A stretch of 64,000 nt of DNA from Pseudomonadota bacterium (lineage in GTDB: Bacteria > Pseudomonadota > Gammaproteobacteria > Pseudomonadales > Oleiphilaceae), in NCBI GenBank assembly GCA_002747395.1, contig PDPE01000025.1, positions 186,001 to 250,000 of the forward strand. The letters run 5' to 3'. The stretch's first letter is position 1; every line of letters starts with the position of its first letter. The notes below the pieces were generated by a model that was given only the letters and a program-made list of their open reading frames with translations, did not search any database and had not been told where the DNA came from. Positions 8,112 through 17,627 of this stretch are shown here, piece after piece. The position numbers and the translations under genes are program-made.

Positions 8112-10937
8112 ATGGATTTTGTTGTTGGCCAGCGTTGGATCAGTCAAACCGAACCCCGGCTTGGTCTGGGTATGCTGATTGAAATCGATACGCGCCACAT
8201 TGCTCTCAGCTTTCCTGCCGCAGAAGAAACTCGCACTTACGCCAAACAGAGCGCACCGCTTGTGCGTGTTCACTACCAGCAGGGTGATGTGGTTAATACC
8301 CGGGAAGTCGAGCATGTCACCCTGACAGAGGTGCACGAGCACAACGGAATTATTCATTATCGGGGATTTGATGCCAGGCACGAGATGGTTCAGTTCACTG
8401 AAATGGACCTGGACAGCTCAGTACTGCTATCGTCTCCGAAAGAGCGCCTCCTCAGCAGTCAATTTGACAAGAAAAAATGCTTTGAGCTGCGAGTCGCGAC
8501 TCTGAACCATCTCAACCGTCAGCACATCTCGCCAGTGAAAGGTCTGATTGGTGCTCGAACCAGCCATTTGCCGCACCAGGTTTATATTGCCAGTGAAGTG
8601 GCGCAAAGGTATGCGCCCCGTGTTTTGCTTGCTGATGAAGTCGGCCTGGGTAAAACCATAGAGGCGGGAATGATCCTGCATTACCAATTACACACGGGGC
8701 GTGCATCACGGGTGCTGATTATCGTGCCCGAAAGCCTGGTTCACCAATGGCTGGTTGAAATGCTGAGGCGGTTCAATCTGGCATTCTCGATCTTTGATCA
8801 TGGTCGTTATGAGGCCTTGCTGGAAGAAGGGCAGGAAAATCCGTTCGAGACCGGGCAGCTCGTTCTGTGCAGTCTGGATTTCCTGGTTCATAATGCGAGT
8901 GCATTCGAGTGTGCAAAAGCGGCGGGCTGGGATCTGATGGTGGTGGATGAAGCGCATCACCTGCATTGGTCGGAGCTTGAACCGAGTGCAGAATACCGTT
9001 GTGTCGAGCAACTTGCAGAGCAGAGTGAGGGGCTGCTTTTGCTAACGGCAACACCTGAACAGGCAGGTATTTCGAGCCATTTTGCACGTTTGAGGTTGCT
9101 TGACCCTGACCGCTTTTTTGACTTGTCCCGGTTTGAACAGGAAGAAAAGGGGTATCAGCAGTTGAATCAGATGGTTCGAAGTCTGCAGCAAGACCCGGGT
9201 TCTCTGGGGGCTGAAGAACAAAGGCTTCTGACCGGTTATCTGGGTGGGGATGTTGATATCACCAGGGTGCTGGCTGGCGAACAATCTGTTGATACCCTGA
9301 TTGACCGATTGCTGGACAGACATGGAACCGGCCGTGTACTGTTTCGAAATACGCGGCAGGCGATTCAGGGGTTCCCCGAACGAAAGGTGATTCCTCATCC
9401 TTTACCCCAACCGGAACTTTACTCCGTCGGGGGGCTGGATCGGGGAGTGGAAGCCTTGACTCCCGAAGCCGGCGTGTCTGAACAGCTCTGGTTGCAGCAT
9501 GATCCCCGGGTAGAGTGGGTAAAGGATTTGTTGGCGGGTCTGAAGCAGGAAAAGATTCTGGTGATTTGTGCCAGGGTAGATACCGCAATTTCCCTTGAGC
9601 AGCACCTGCGCCTCTACAAAGGGGTTCGCAGTGCTGCATTCCATGAGGATTTGTCCCTCCTGGAGAGAGATCGTGCCGCTGCCTACTTTGCCGATATGGA
9701 ATTTGGTGCCCAGGTGCTGATTTGTTCCGAGATTGGCAGTGAAGGCAGAAACTTTCAGTTTGCACACCATCTGGTGTTGTTTGATTTGCCCCTGAACCCG
9801 GATTTGCTTGAGCAACGGATAGGTCGGCTTGACCGGATTGGTCAAACAGAAACCATTCATATTCATGTTCCCTACCTGGAATCCGGGGCCCAAGAGGCGC
9901 TATATCGCTGGTATCACTTCGGCCCGGGGTTGTTTGAGCGCAGTGTGGCGGCAGCCTTCGCCATTTACAAACACTTTGAAGAGCCATTGCTTGCGGCCCT
10001 GTCTGCCGATGATCCGGTCGCGCTTGAGGCGCTGGTGACCGAGGCCGCGGCCTATACCTCCGGGGTACTGAAAGCCCAGCAGGAAGGTCGGGATCAACTG
10101 CTTGAGCTTCATTCCTGCAACAAGGAAAAGGCGGCCGAAATCATCGACCGGATTGATGAGCAGGAGGATAGCCCGGAGCTGATGGCCTATATGGAAAGCA
10201 TGTTTGATGTGTATGGTGTGGATAGTGATGAGCATTCGGAACATGCGCGAATCATTATGCCTGGTGACCACATGCGCGGAGGCCATTTCCCCGGACTGAG
10301 AGATGAGCCGATCACAGTGACATTTTCCAGGGAGCAGGCATTGTCCAGGGATGATATGCATTTTCTCAGCTGGGAGCACCCCATCGTTGTCGAGTCTATG
10401 GATATGGTCTCCAGTTCCGAGCTGGGCAATGCCTGCGTGGTGACCATTTCGATCAAGGCCTTGCCTCCCGGCACCCTGTTGCTGGAGTCTGTGTTTACTG
10501 CCAGTACCGTCGCGCCCAAATACTTGCAGGTTGACTCGTTTTTGCCGGTCACACCGATTCGTTTTCTGGTTGATGTGACGGGCAAGGATTTGTCCGCGGT
10601 GGTACCCCATGACAAGCTCAATGCCATGTCTGAGAACATAAGAAGACAAACCGGGCAGGCCGTGCTGAAGCAGGTCAGGGATGAGTTTTTCCTGATGCTT
10701 GAGAAGAGTACGGCGATGGCAGAAAAACAGCTGCCGGATATTCTTCTGAAAGCCAGAGAAAACCTGGAGCACTCGCTGGATGTGGAAATTGAAAGACTGG
10801 TAGCGCTGAAAAAAGTGAATCCGTCGATTCGCCAGGATGAAATTGATTTTTATCTCGCCCGTAAAGAGTTGGGTCTGGCTGCCATTGACGGGGCGACCAT
10901 ACAGGTTCAGGCCTTGAGATTGGTGGTCAACTCCTGA
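8112..10937 (+). CDS. rapA: RNA polymerase-associated ATPase RapA (HepA)
   Basis: RapA is a Swi2/Snf2-family ATPase that binds core RNA polymerase and promotes its recycling after transcription. The 941-aa protein matches the family length (about 950-970). It has the N-terminal Tudor-like region (VGQRWISQTEPRLGLGMLIE), Walker A DEVGLGKTIEAGM near residue 174, the DEAH-type box VVDEAHHL near 277, LLTATPEQ (motif III), and helicase C motifs SEIGSEGRNFQ and RIGRLDRIGQ around residues 540-580. The long RapA-specific C-terminus follows. Its start ATG is supported by GTGAAGGATTATT just upstream. It is monocistronic: the next gene is convergent and a GC-rich stem-loop lies between them. Confidence 0.97.
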   Translation: MDFVVGQRWISQTEPRLGLGMLIEIDTRHIALSFPAAEETRTYAKQSAPLVRVHYQQGDVVNTREVEHVTLTEVHEHNGIIHYRGFDARHEMVQFTEMDLDSSVLLSSPKERLLSSQFDKKKCFELRVATLNHLNRQHISPVKGLIGARTSHLPHQVYIASEVAQRYAPRVLLADEVGLGKTIEAGMILHYQLHTGRASRVLIIVPESLVHQWLVEMLRRFNLAFSIFDHGRYEALLEEGQENPFETGQLVLCSLDFLVHNASAFECAKAAGWDLMVVDEAHHLHWSELEPSAEYRCVEQLAEQSEGLLLLTATPEQAGISSHFARLRLLDPDRFFDLSRFEQEEKGYQQLNQMVRSLQQDPGSLGAEEQRLLTGYLGGDVDITRVLAGEQSVDTLIDRLLDRHGTGRVLFRNTRQAIQGFPERKVIPHPLPQPELYSVGGLDRGVEALTPEAGVSEQLWLQHDPRVEWVKDLLAGLKQEKILVICARVDTAISLEQHLRLYKGVRSAAFHEDLSLLERDRAAAYFADMEFGAQVLICSEIGSEGRNFQFAHHLVLFDLPLNPDLLEQRIGRLDRIGQTETIHIHVPYLESGAQEALYRWYHFGPGLFERSVAAAFAIYKHFEEPLLAALSADDPVALEALVTEAAAYTSGVLKAQQEGRDQLLELHSCNKEKAAEIIDRIDEQEDSPELMAYMESMFDVYGVDSDEHSEHARIIMPGDHMRGGHFPGLRDEPITVTFSREQALSRDDMHFLSWEHPIVVESMDMVSSSELGNACVVTISIKALPPGTLLLESVFTASTVAPKYLQVDSFLPVTPIRFLVDVTGKDLSAVVPHDKLNAMSENIRRQTGQAVLKQVRDEFFLMLEKSTAMAEKQLPDILLKARENLEHSLDVEIERLVALKKVNPSIRQDEIDFYLARKELGLAAIDGATIQVQALRLVVNS

Positions 10938-10966
10938 TTGTTCTGATTTTTGTTATTCAGGGTTCA

Positions 10967-10990
10967 GGCCCGGGAGGGCGAGCCCGGGCC
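10967..10990. terminator. GC-rich stem-loop between convergent rapA and acyltransferase genes
   Basis: A perfect 8-bp stem GGCCCGGG/CCCGGGCC with an 8-nt loop lies between two converging genes, 30 bp past rapA. There is no T run directly after either arm, so it may slow or stop polymerase in both directions only weakly, or protect 3' ends. Confidence 0.45.
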
Positions 10991-11004
10991 GTTGGCGCCG
11001 GCTG

Positions 11005-11919
11005 CTAATAGATGCTTTCGGCACCCGCAGGTCGGGTCTTGAATCGGCGGTGCAACCACAGATACTGATCCGGGTATTGCCGGATTTTGTTTTCCAGGTA
11101 CCGGTTCCAGACCTGCGCATCTTTTTCGTCGTTTTGCCCGAAATCTTCCACTATCGGGGAAAAGGTGACCTCATAGTCTCCATTGGGTAATCTCAAATGG
11201 CTGACGCAGATGACACTTGCTCCCGACTCCCTCGCGATCTTGCCAGGTGCATTGATGCAGCCGGCAGGTACACCAAAAAAGGGAACAAACACAGAGGTGC
11301 GAGGGCCAAAGTCCTGGTCACAGGCATACCAGACCGCCCCCCCTTCCTTGAGGTAAGAGATCATTTTCGGGATTTCCCGTTTGGAGAATGGCCGAATATT
11401 GTAATGACGCCTTCGACCCCGCTCTATCATCCAGTCTATGGCCGGGTTGTCATTGGGTCGATAGACATAGCCGGGCCTGGGGGGTTGCACTGCAATCAGG
11501 GGCAGGGCGAGGTCAAAAATAGTATAATGACCGCCGATCAGCAGCACGCCTTTGCCACGCCGGACTCCTTCTTGAAGATTGTCTTCACCCTGGATGCGCA
11601 ACTTTTGCATTTGCGGGGTAACATCGCACCACCAGCTATGTATCGACTCCATCAACCCCTTGCCAACCGAGATAAAGGCTTTCTCGACCAGCGCGTCCTG
11701 TTCGTCTCTGCTCAATTCTGGAAAACAGGCCTGAATGTTTTTGGTGGCCACCTTGTTGCGTGATCGAAGCCTTTTGTTTGCCCAGCGTCCCAATTTTTCA
11801 CCAAAGGCAAGTTTGGTGTCGAAAGGCAGCCTGGAGATCAGGTAGACCAGGCCGATCACAATCCAGGTTGGCCAGAGCACCGGGTGCCAGAGGGGTTTGT
11901 TCTTTGTTATTTTTGCCAT
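11005..11919 (-). CDS. Lipid A acyltransferase, LpxL/LpxM (HtrB) family
   Basis: This inner-membrane enzyme of 304 aa adds a secondary acyl chain to Kdo2-lipid A precursors using acyl-ACP. The diagnostic HX4D motif is present as HYTIFD at residues 131-136. A single N-terminal hydrophobic segment (PTWIVIGLVYLISRLPF, about 17-33) anchors it. The conserved RPNDNPAIDWMIERGR and ACDQDFGPRTSVFVPFFG regions follow. It is not linked to other lipid A genes here, though kdsC, kdsD and lptABC lie 12 kb away. Which secondary position or chain length it uses cannot be told from sequence, so I do not choose between LpxL and LpxM. Confidence 0.9.
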   Translation of the reverse strand: MAKITKNKPLWHPVLWPTWIVIGLVYLISRLPFDTKLAFGEKLGRWANKRLRSRNKVATKNIQACFPELSRDEQDALVEKAFISVGKGLMESIHSWWCDVTPQMQKLRIQGEDNLQEGVRRGKGVLLIGGHYTIFDLALPLIAVQPPRPGYVYRPNDNPAIDWMIERGRRRHYNIRPFSKREIPKMISYLKEGGAVWYACDQDFGPRTSVFVPFFGVPAGCINAPGKIARESGASVICVSHLRLPNGDYEVTFSPIVEDFGQNDEKDAQVWNRYLENKIRQYPDQYLWLHRRFKTRPAGAESIY

Positions 11920-12024
11920 ACTGTTTGCTCTTGCGTGTTTTGTTGGTATCTGCTCACGTCCCCGCAGGCAGATCGCCGACGGAGGCTATATGCCGGGTGG
12001 GGGGAGTAGTTATGGCCGGTTTTG

Positions 12025-12465
12025 TCAGTCTTTACCTGGTACGAGTCGCGGGATTTCCTCTTTCGGGCAGCGATCAAACACGACCTTCAACCCGGCCTTT
12101 GCCGCTATTTCATTGGCTTGTTCATTCACGACTCCTTTCTGAGTCCAGAAAACCTTCGCTCCTATATTTACCGCCGACTGTGCAATCGGTTCAATCAGGG
12201 TCGGCCTGAGAAATACATCTACCATATCAACAGGCGTTGTAATCTCTTCCAGGGTGCTGTGAACCGGTTCACCATGAACGGTTTTTCCGGCCAGCCGCGG
12301 ATTGACCGGTATGACTCGATAGCCGTGGCTTTGCAGGAACGCCATCACAAAGTTGCCTGGACGATCGGGCTTATCGCTGGCACCTACCAGTGCAATGGTT
12401 TTAACCGAAGTCAGAATGTCTTTAATGTGCTGATCCTGAATGAGTTGTTCCTGGTTTTGTGTCAT
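12025..12465 (-). CDS. CoA-binding domain protein (YccU family)
   Basis: A 146-aa Rossmann-type CoA-binding protein similar to E. coli YccU by its motifs: KTIALVGASDKPDRPGNFVMAFL near residues 21-43, GYRVIPVNPRLAGKTVHGEPVHSTL and VDMVDVFLRP in the middle, and FDRCPKEEIPRL at the end. The cellular role of this family is not established. The ORF track extends to a GTG at 12501, but that start has no spaced ribosome site and YccU-like proteins begin a few residues before the first strand, so I chose the ATG at 12465. It is divergent from yhdP, with about 180 bp between start codons. Confidence 0.85.
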   Translation of the reverse strand: MTQNQEQLIQDQHIKDILTSVKTIALVGASDKPDRPGNFVMAFLQSHGYRVIPVNPRLAGKTVHGEPVHSTLEEITTPVDMVDVFLRPTLIEPIAQSAVNIGAKVFWTQKGVVNEQANEIAAKAGLKVVFDRCPKEEIPRLVPGKD

Positions 12466-12647
12466 AAGTAAATGTCCAGATGAGTAAAGGGAGGTCGCCA
12501 CCCTGACAATCCGATTGACCAGAGCATTCGAATTGCCAGAGTCGTCAAGTGACCGAAACTACAGTACCATGAAAAAACGATTCGTCACAGTTCCCTGTTC
12601 TGTTAAAATGCCGGTTTCCATCAATTGCTGGTGTAGCTGCTCCGTCA

Positions 12648-15600
12648 ATGAGATTTCGGCCCCGATTCAGGCGTTTGTATTTTAATTACCTCAGGTGGTT
12701 TACCAATACGGTTTGGTATGTGCTTCTCACCCTGACCGTGTTGCTGGCTGTATACGTGGCGCTGGGACGCCAGTTTTTTCCCGCGATCAGTAACTTCAGG
12801 CCGGATCTGGAAGCATTTCTGTCCCGGAATCTGTCCTCACCCGTGCAGATTGAAGGGTTGACGGGCAAGTGGAATGGTCTGAATCCTGTTGTCGTGGTTG
12901 ACGCACTCTCTTTTCAGGGGCAGGGCGAAAAAGCGTTCAGGCTTGACTCGCTAACCATTGAGCTTTCTTTTATTGATACCCTCAAATCGGCAGCGATAAA
13001 GCTTGGGGAATTCCGTTTTAGCGGGCTTCATTTGCATTTCAAACAACAGGCTGATGGTCAGTGGAGCCTGCCCGGTTTTTTTGGTGAAGCTGATCTGCAC
13101 GCGGGCGATTCACCGAATTCCGAAAACTCGCTGAACCCGGGAGAATGGTTTCAACGGTACCTGGTTTACCCTTTCGTTGAAATAGCAGACAGTTCTCTGA
13201 TCATTGAAAGCAGTAATGGCGACTTTTACACCTGGCAGGCCCCGAAAGCGCAACTGGTCTTTTCGAATGAGCGCTTTGCTATCAATGGCCAGATTTTTTC
13301 ATCAGGCCATGACGAATCATTCAGCCGGTTTGTTATTGAGGGAGCGCTCGGTTCAGACTGGTCACAGTTTCAGGCCAGGATGTATTTTGACTGGGACAGT
13401 GGCAATTTTTTTAATGAGTACCTTGACTCCTATTTATGGCAAGGTGTGCAAGTTGACAACTTCACTACCTCCGGCCAGCTTTGGATGACTGTCTCGGATA
13501 GTTGGGTGAGCGATGTAAGAGGTATAGTCGATGTACCCCTTATGCAGCTCAAGGCTGGAGGGGAGTTGCTCGATCCGCTGGAAGAACTGCATTTTGATGT
13601 TCATTGGTCGGGTAATCAGCAACGAAATATCATCAAGGTGGCGGATTTCGGCTTTCGCTGGAAAGACAGGGTATGGCAACCCTCTCAGGCTGTTTTATCC
13701 ATTGACAATGAGGGGTATCGGGCGGAGTCGAGCTATCTGAATGTGACCTTGCTGGCGGAGTTGCTGGCTGATTCGAAGATTTTGGGGGAAGAGGGAACGG
13801 CTGCATTGAAAGGCTTTGCACCGGAAGGGGAGCTGAACAGAGTCCATTTTGAGTTTCCCGGGGCAGGCGAGAGTAAAGCTCGTTCGGGGATCGATTCCTC
13901 TCCCACCTTTCATCTGGATGCAGAACTGGCCGGTGTATCTGTGAATGCCTATGACAGCAAGCCGCAGGTCGAGAATATCAACGGTTATATCGGGATGACT
14001 GAAAGCGAGGGGGAGGTCATCATCGATTCTGATAACTTTACTCTGGGTTTCCCTGAACTGTTTTTGGCGCCGTGGAAGGTGCAGAATGCGACCGCCTCCC
14101 TGTACTGGCGTATCGATTCGGATGACGTGCTCCACCTGGGTTCAAAGGGTATCAGGCTCGGCTTTTCCGGGGAAAGCTGGGTCACTGGCGATTTCAGAAG
14201 TGTTCTGCCGGCCGGGGGGGCTGAAAACTGGTTATCCCTTGCCATTGCGCCGCACAATATACCTGCAATTAATACCCCCGACTTTGTCCCATTTTATCGG
14301 GTGGATGAGTCTTTGTATCAGTGGCTGGACAAATCAATTCAGTCGGGTACCCTGGTTGACGGGATCTATATCGGGCACGGGCTTGTTGGCAGTGATGACC
14401 CATCCGGCCTGTTCTCATCCGGTATGTACTTTGATATCGACAATGGTGAAGTCAAATACGCGGATACCTGGCCCTCTTTGGAGAAGATAAAGGGGCATCT
14501 TACGTTGACCGAAAATGCGCTCGATTTGCAGGTAAGTCAGACAGAAATGAACCAGGTTCCCTTCACTCGGGTCTCGGCCAGTCAAAAGTATACCGGTGAC
14601 GGCAAAAAGCATCCGTTAACGGTAACCTTTCATTCCCGGCTCGATGGTGCCCTGGCTGAGCACATTCTGGCCGACTACCCGTTCCGGGATACTACCGGTG
14701 CCATTGCCGATGCACTCGACGTCAGGGGGACAAGCTCGCTGCGGGGGACAGTGACTGTGCCGTTATCCAGGCCGGAAGAATCCTCGGTCAACCTGGCCAT
14801 AAAATTACGTGGCGTGGATTTGACTGTACCCGAAGCGGAACTGAATTTCAGCGATGTACGTGGAATGCTTTATTATCACTCCCGCGAGGGTCTGTCTGCT
14901 GACGGGATCAGCATGACCCTGTTTGAGAAACCCGCAATGCTGGATATCAGCACAGAAAACACAGGGCGGTTATCGGATATAAGAATGAATCTTCATGGCG
15001 ATATTTCGGTTGAGGCGTTGTCAGACTGGTTGGGCGTGCCCCGGAATATCGGCCTGACTGGCGAAACCCGGTTCGATGCCGAATTGAATATCTTTAGCGA
15101 GCAGCACGCTGCGGGCAGCGAGGTAAAAACCCGTCTGGATGTCAAGAGCAAGCTGGTCGGGATAGAATCATCATTGCCCCAACCCTTTTATAAAATCAGC
15201 CCTTCTATCATGGATTTTCACTATACCAGATTCATAGAAGGCTATTTGGCGCGGGACAAATTCAGGCTGGGGAGGAAAATCTGGGGGACACTATCCACCC
15301 ATCCCGGCAGTACAACGCCTTCGATCACTGTCTCCCTGATGAACGAAGATATCGAGCACAGTGCTGAGCCCGGTTTGCACATTCAGGGTGCGTTCGATAC
15401 ACTGGATCTTGATCCTTGGCTGGAATTTCTGGAACGCCTGGACAATGCACAAACCGGTTACGAAATCGGGGAAAAGCAAGCACAGAAAGCAGGCCGGGGC
15501 AGTGACCTGCACCAGAGTCGCAACCACAGAGAGCAAACTGGCGACACCAGGCGGGCTGCCGAATCTGATTCCAGTCTGTTTCGAAGTGCAAACATCCAGG

Positions 15601-16733
15601 CGAAAAAGCTGCTCCTGAAGGGAATGACGTTTTCCAACCTTTCTACCGATGTGGTGAACACCAATGAAGATGCCTGGTTAGTCAACCTGGCAGGTGACCA
15701 GGTGCTGGGGTCGGTCAGTGTCCCTGTATTATCAGGTTCAGCGGATACGCGTCCCGTGAAGATACGGTTTGATCGGTTATCCATTACCGAGAAAGATAAA
15801 ATGACGCCTGGGAAGACGCGCAAAAAGCAGTCCGTGGCAGGCGGGGATGATTACCTGTCAATCCATGATATCCCCGCACTCGATGTTGAAATAGCTAAAC
15901 TGATTGTTGACGGGGATAACCGCGGGCGCTGGAAGTTCAAGACACAGCATCGTGAATCGGAGATAGTCTTTGAACCGTTGGAATGGCAGGTGCAAAATTC
16001 CCGCTTCGATGGCAGACTGAGCTGGAAACAGGATGAGATGACCGGACATCAGAGCACGATTCTTATGGGTCAGGCCAATGTGACCGACCTGCTTGAAACC
16101 GCCCGGTTGCTGGGTTATAACGCCCCCCCTCTGGATGCAGCCGATGGCAATATCGATTTGGCGCTGGTCTGGCCGCGCAGCCCGCAGGAGTTTGGCTTCG
16201 ACGGGTTGTCCGGCAATATTAATGTTACGTTGAACAACGGTTTGATTGTTGATACCGCCCGTTCGTCCGACGCACTCAAACTGCTGGGTATCCTCAACCT
16301 GGACACACTGAGCCGCCGATTGCGCCTGGATTTTTCCGACCTGTTTCAACGAGGTATCAGTTTTGATAGACTGGGGGCGGATGCCAATGTTCAGCTTGGC
16401 AAATTGACCCTCGCCAGTCCCTTGGTGATCCAGGGCCCATCAACCGCTTTCAAGATAAGTGGAAACACCCATTTGGTCAAAGAGACTCTGGACATGGAAA
16501 TGGTCATGGTGCTTCCCCTGGCGAAGAATCTGCCACTGGCGGCGCTTGTGGTAGGAGCACCGACGGTGGGTGGGGCTTTGTGGGTTATTGATACGCTGCT
16601 TGAAAAAATTGGTGATCCGCTGAGCCGGTTCACCAGTGCTACCTACTCAATTTCCGGTTCATGGGATCAGCCTGACGTGAAGTTGAAGCGAGTATTTGAT
16701 AATTCGTTATTGTCAGGCGAAAAAGCGGACTAG
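12648..16733 (+). CDS. yhdP: YhdP family AsmA-like envelope protein (phospholipid transport to outer membrane)
   Basis: This is a 1361-aa protein, slightly longer than E. coli YhdP (about 1266 aa). Residues 17-40 form the only clear membrane segment (WYVLLTLTVLLAVYVALGR), followed by a very long periplasmic beta-rich region typical of AsmA-like bridge proteins. YhdP, TamB and YdbH are known to act in moving phospholipids to the outer membrane. The C-terminal AsmA-like part is recognisable (LNNGLIVDTARSSDALKLLGILNLDTLSRRLRLDFSDLF ... DMEMVMVLPLAKNLPLAALVVGAPTVGGALW). A Lys/Arg/Gln-rich insert near residues 940-980 (EKQAQKAGRGSDLHQSRNH) looks disordered. The nitrilase gene follows 54 bp later and is probably co-transcribed, as in Pseudomonas. 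Confidence 0.95.
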   Translation: MRFRPRFRRLYFNYLRWFTNTVWYVLLTLTVLLAVYVALGRQFFPAISNFRPDLEAFLSRNLSSPVQIEGLTGKWNGLNPVVVVDALSFQGQGEKAFRLDSLTIELSFIDTLKSAAIKLGEFRFSGLHLHFKQQADGQWSLPGFFGEADLHAGDSPNSENSLNPGEWFQRYLVYPFVEIADSSLIIESSNGDFYTWQAPKAQLVFSNERFAINGQIFSSGHDESFSRFVIEGALGSDWSQFQARMYFDWDSGNFFNEYLDSYLWQGVQVDNFTTSGQLWMTVSDSWVSDVRGIVDVPLMQLKAGGELLDPLEELHFDVHWSGNQQRNIIKVADFGFRWKDRVWQPSQAVLSIDNEGYRAESSYLNVTLLAELLADSKILGEEGTAALKGFAPEGELNRVHFEFPGAGESKARSGIDSSPTFHLDAELAGVSVNAYDSKPQVENINGYIGMTESEGEVIIDSDNFTLGFPELFLAPWKVQNATASLYWRIDSDDVLHLGSKGIRLGFSGESWVTGDFRSVLPAGGAENWLSLAIAPHNIPAINTPDFVPFYRVDESLYQWLDKSIQSGTLVDGIYIGHGLVGSDDPSGLFSSGMYFDIDNGEVKYADTWPSLEKIKGHLTLTENALDLQVSQTEMNQVPFTRVSASQKYTGDGKKHPLTVTFHSRLDGALAEHILADYPFRDTTGAIADALDVRGTSSLRGTVTVPLSRPEESSVNLAIKLRGVDLTVPEAELNFSDVRGMLYYHSREGLSADGISMTLFEKPAMLDISTENTGRLSDIRMNLHGDISVEALSDWLGVPRNIGLTGETRFDAELNIFSEQHAAGSEVKTRLDVKSKLVGIESSLPQPFYKISPSIMDFHYTRFIEGYLARDKFRLGRKIWGTLSTHPGSTTPSITVSLMNEDIEHSAEPGLHIQGAFDTLDLDPWLEFLERLDNAQTGYEIGEKQAQKAGRGSDLHQSRNHREQTGDTRRAAESDSSLFRSANIQAKKLLLKGMTFSNLSTDVVNTNEDAWLVNLAGDQVLGSVSVPVLSGSADTRPVKIRFDRLSITEKDKMTPGKTRKKQSVAGGDDYLSIHDIPALDVEIAKLIVDGDNRGRWKFKTQHRESEIVFEPLEWQVQNSRFDGRLSWKQDEMTGHQSTILMGQANVTDLLETARLLGYNAPPLDAADGNIDLALVWPRSPQEFGFDGLSGNINVTLNNGLIVDTARSSDALKLLGILNLDTLSRRLRLDFSDLFQRGISFDRLGADANVQLGKLTLASPLVIQGPSTAFKISGNTHLVKETLDMEMVMVLPLAKNLPLAALVVGAPTVGGALWVIDTLLEKIGDPLSRFTSATYSISGSWDQPDVKLKRVFDNSLLSGEKAD

Positions 16734-16787
16734 ACAGGTCTGAAAACCAATAGCGATCCAACCCTCAATCTGTTTTGGTCAGGTGCC

Positions 16788-17627
16788 ATGTCAGCCACGA
16801 TGTTTTCTGTCATCCAGATGGTGAGTTCACAGGATGTCAGCAGTAATCTGGAGCAAACCCGGGAACTGGTGCAGCAAGCGGCTGATCAGGGAGCCAGACT
16901 GGTCGTATTGCCAGAAAATTTTGCGATACTGGATAGCGAAAACCTGCGAGCGGCGGCGGAAGAAGAACAGGCATCTCGACGAATCCGGAGTGCATTGACT
17001 GAAATTGCCAGGGAGTGCAAGGTTTGGGTGGTGGCGGGGACCCTGCCCGAGGTGTCAAGGCCTGATGGTCATCCTGTTCCGAATGGCAGGGTGAGGGCTG
17101 CCTGCCACCTTGTTGATGATCAGGGGGAGTGGGTTGCGCGTTACGATAAAATTCATTTGTTTGATGTTGAAGTCGGAGACCGGACTGGCGTATATCGCGA
17201 GTCTGCACGGATAGAACCGGGCGAGGAAGTCGTGGTTGTAAAAACGCCGTTTGGGAGGTTGGGTCTGGCTGTTTGTTACGATTTGAGATTTGCCGAACAG
17301 TTTCTTTTGATGGCGAAGAAGGGGGTCGAGATTGTTGCTTTGCCGGCAGCATTCACCTACCGCACCGGTCAGGCTCACTGGGATACACTGGTGCGGGCAA
17401 GAGCCATTGAATTTCAGGCTATCATGCTGGCATCGAACCAGGGCGGGGTTCACTCTCCTGCACGAGAAACCTGGGGGCACTCCATGATTGTTGATGCCTG
17501 GGGTGTGGTGTCCGGCATGATTCCTCAGGGTTCCGGCATTCTGAACGCCAGGTTGGCAGTAGCCCGTATTGCCGAGATTCGAAAAAAAATGCCCATTGCA
17601 GATCATCGTGTTCTGCCATCGGGTTGA
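16788..17627 (+). CDS. Carbon-nitrogen hydrolase, nitrilase superfamily (Nit1/YbeM-like amidase)
   Basis: The 279-aa enzyme keeps the Glu-Lys-Cys triad of the superfamily: Glu43 in VVLPENFAI, Lys near 120 in RYDKIHLFDV, and Cys near 162 in LAVCYDLRFAEQ. The second glutamate region and WDTLVRARAIEFQ are also present. Homologues linked to yhdP include Nit1/YbeM-type deaminated-glutathione amidases, a repair activity on a by-product of transaminases; that exact assignment is likely but not proved here. AGGTGCC precedes the ATG. The 3' end overlaps the convergent darP gene by 25 bp. In Pseudomonas and E. coli relatives tldD normally follows this position and is missing here. Confidence 0.88.
   Translation: MSATMFSVIQMVSSQDVSSNLEQTRELVQQAADQGARLVVLPENFAILDSENLRAAAEEEQASRRIRSALTEIARECKVWVVAGTLPEVSRPDGHPVPNGRVRAACHLVDDQGEWVARYDKIHLFDVEVGDRTGVYRESARIEPGEEVVVVKTPFGRLGLAVCYDLRFAEQFLLMAKKGVEIVALPAAFTYRTGQAHWDTLVRARAIEFQAIMLASNQGGVHSPARETWGHSMIVDAWGVVSGMIPQGSGILNARLAVARIAEIRKKMPIADHRVLPSG

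Noticed and set aside
7884-8381. Minus-strand ORF of 165 aa facing rapA
   Set aside because: It runs through the rapA leader and its first codons in antisense; rapA is certain on the other strand.
9259-9987. 242-aa minus-strand ORF inside rapA
   Set aside because: Shadow of rapA; proline- and arginine-rich composition typical of antisense frames.
9900-10772. 290-aa minus-strand ORF inside rapA
   Set aside because: Antisense shadow without start site or domain.
11197-11763. 188-aa plus-strand ORF opposite the lipid A acyltransferase
   Set aside because: Shadow; the HX4D motif and full length of the minus-strand enzyme are decisive.
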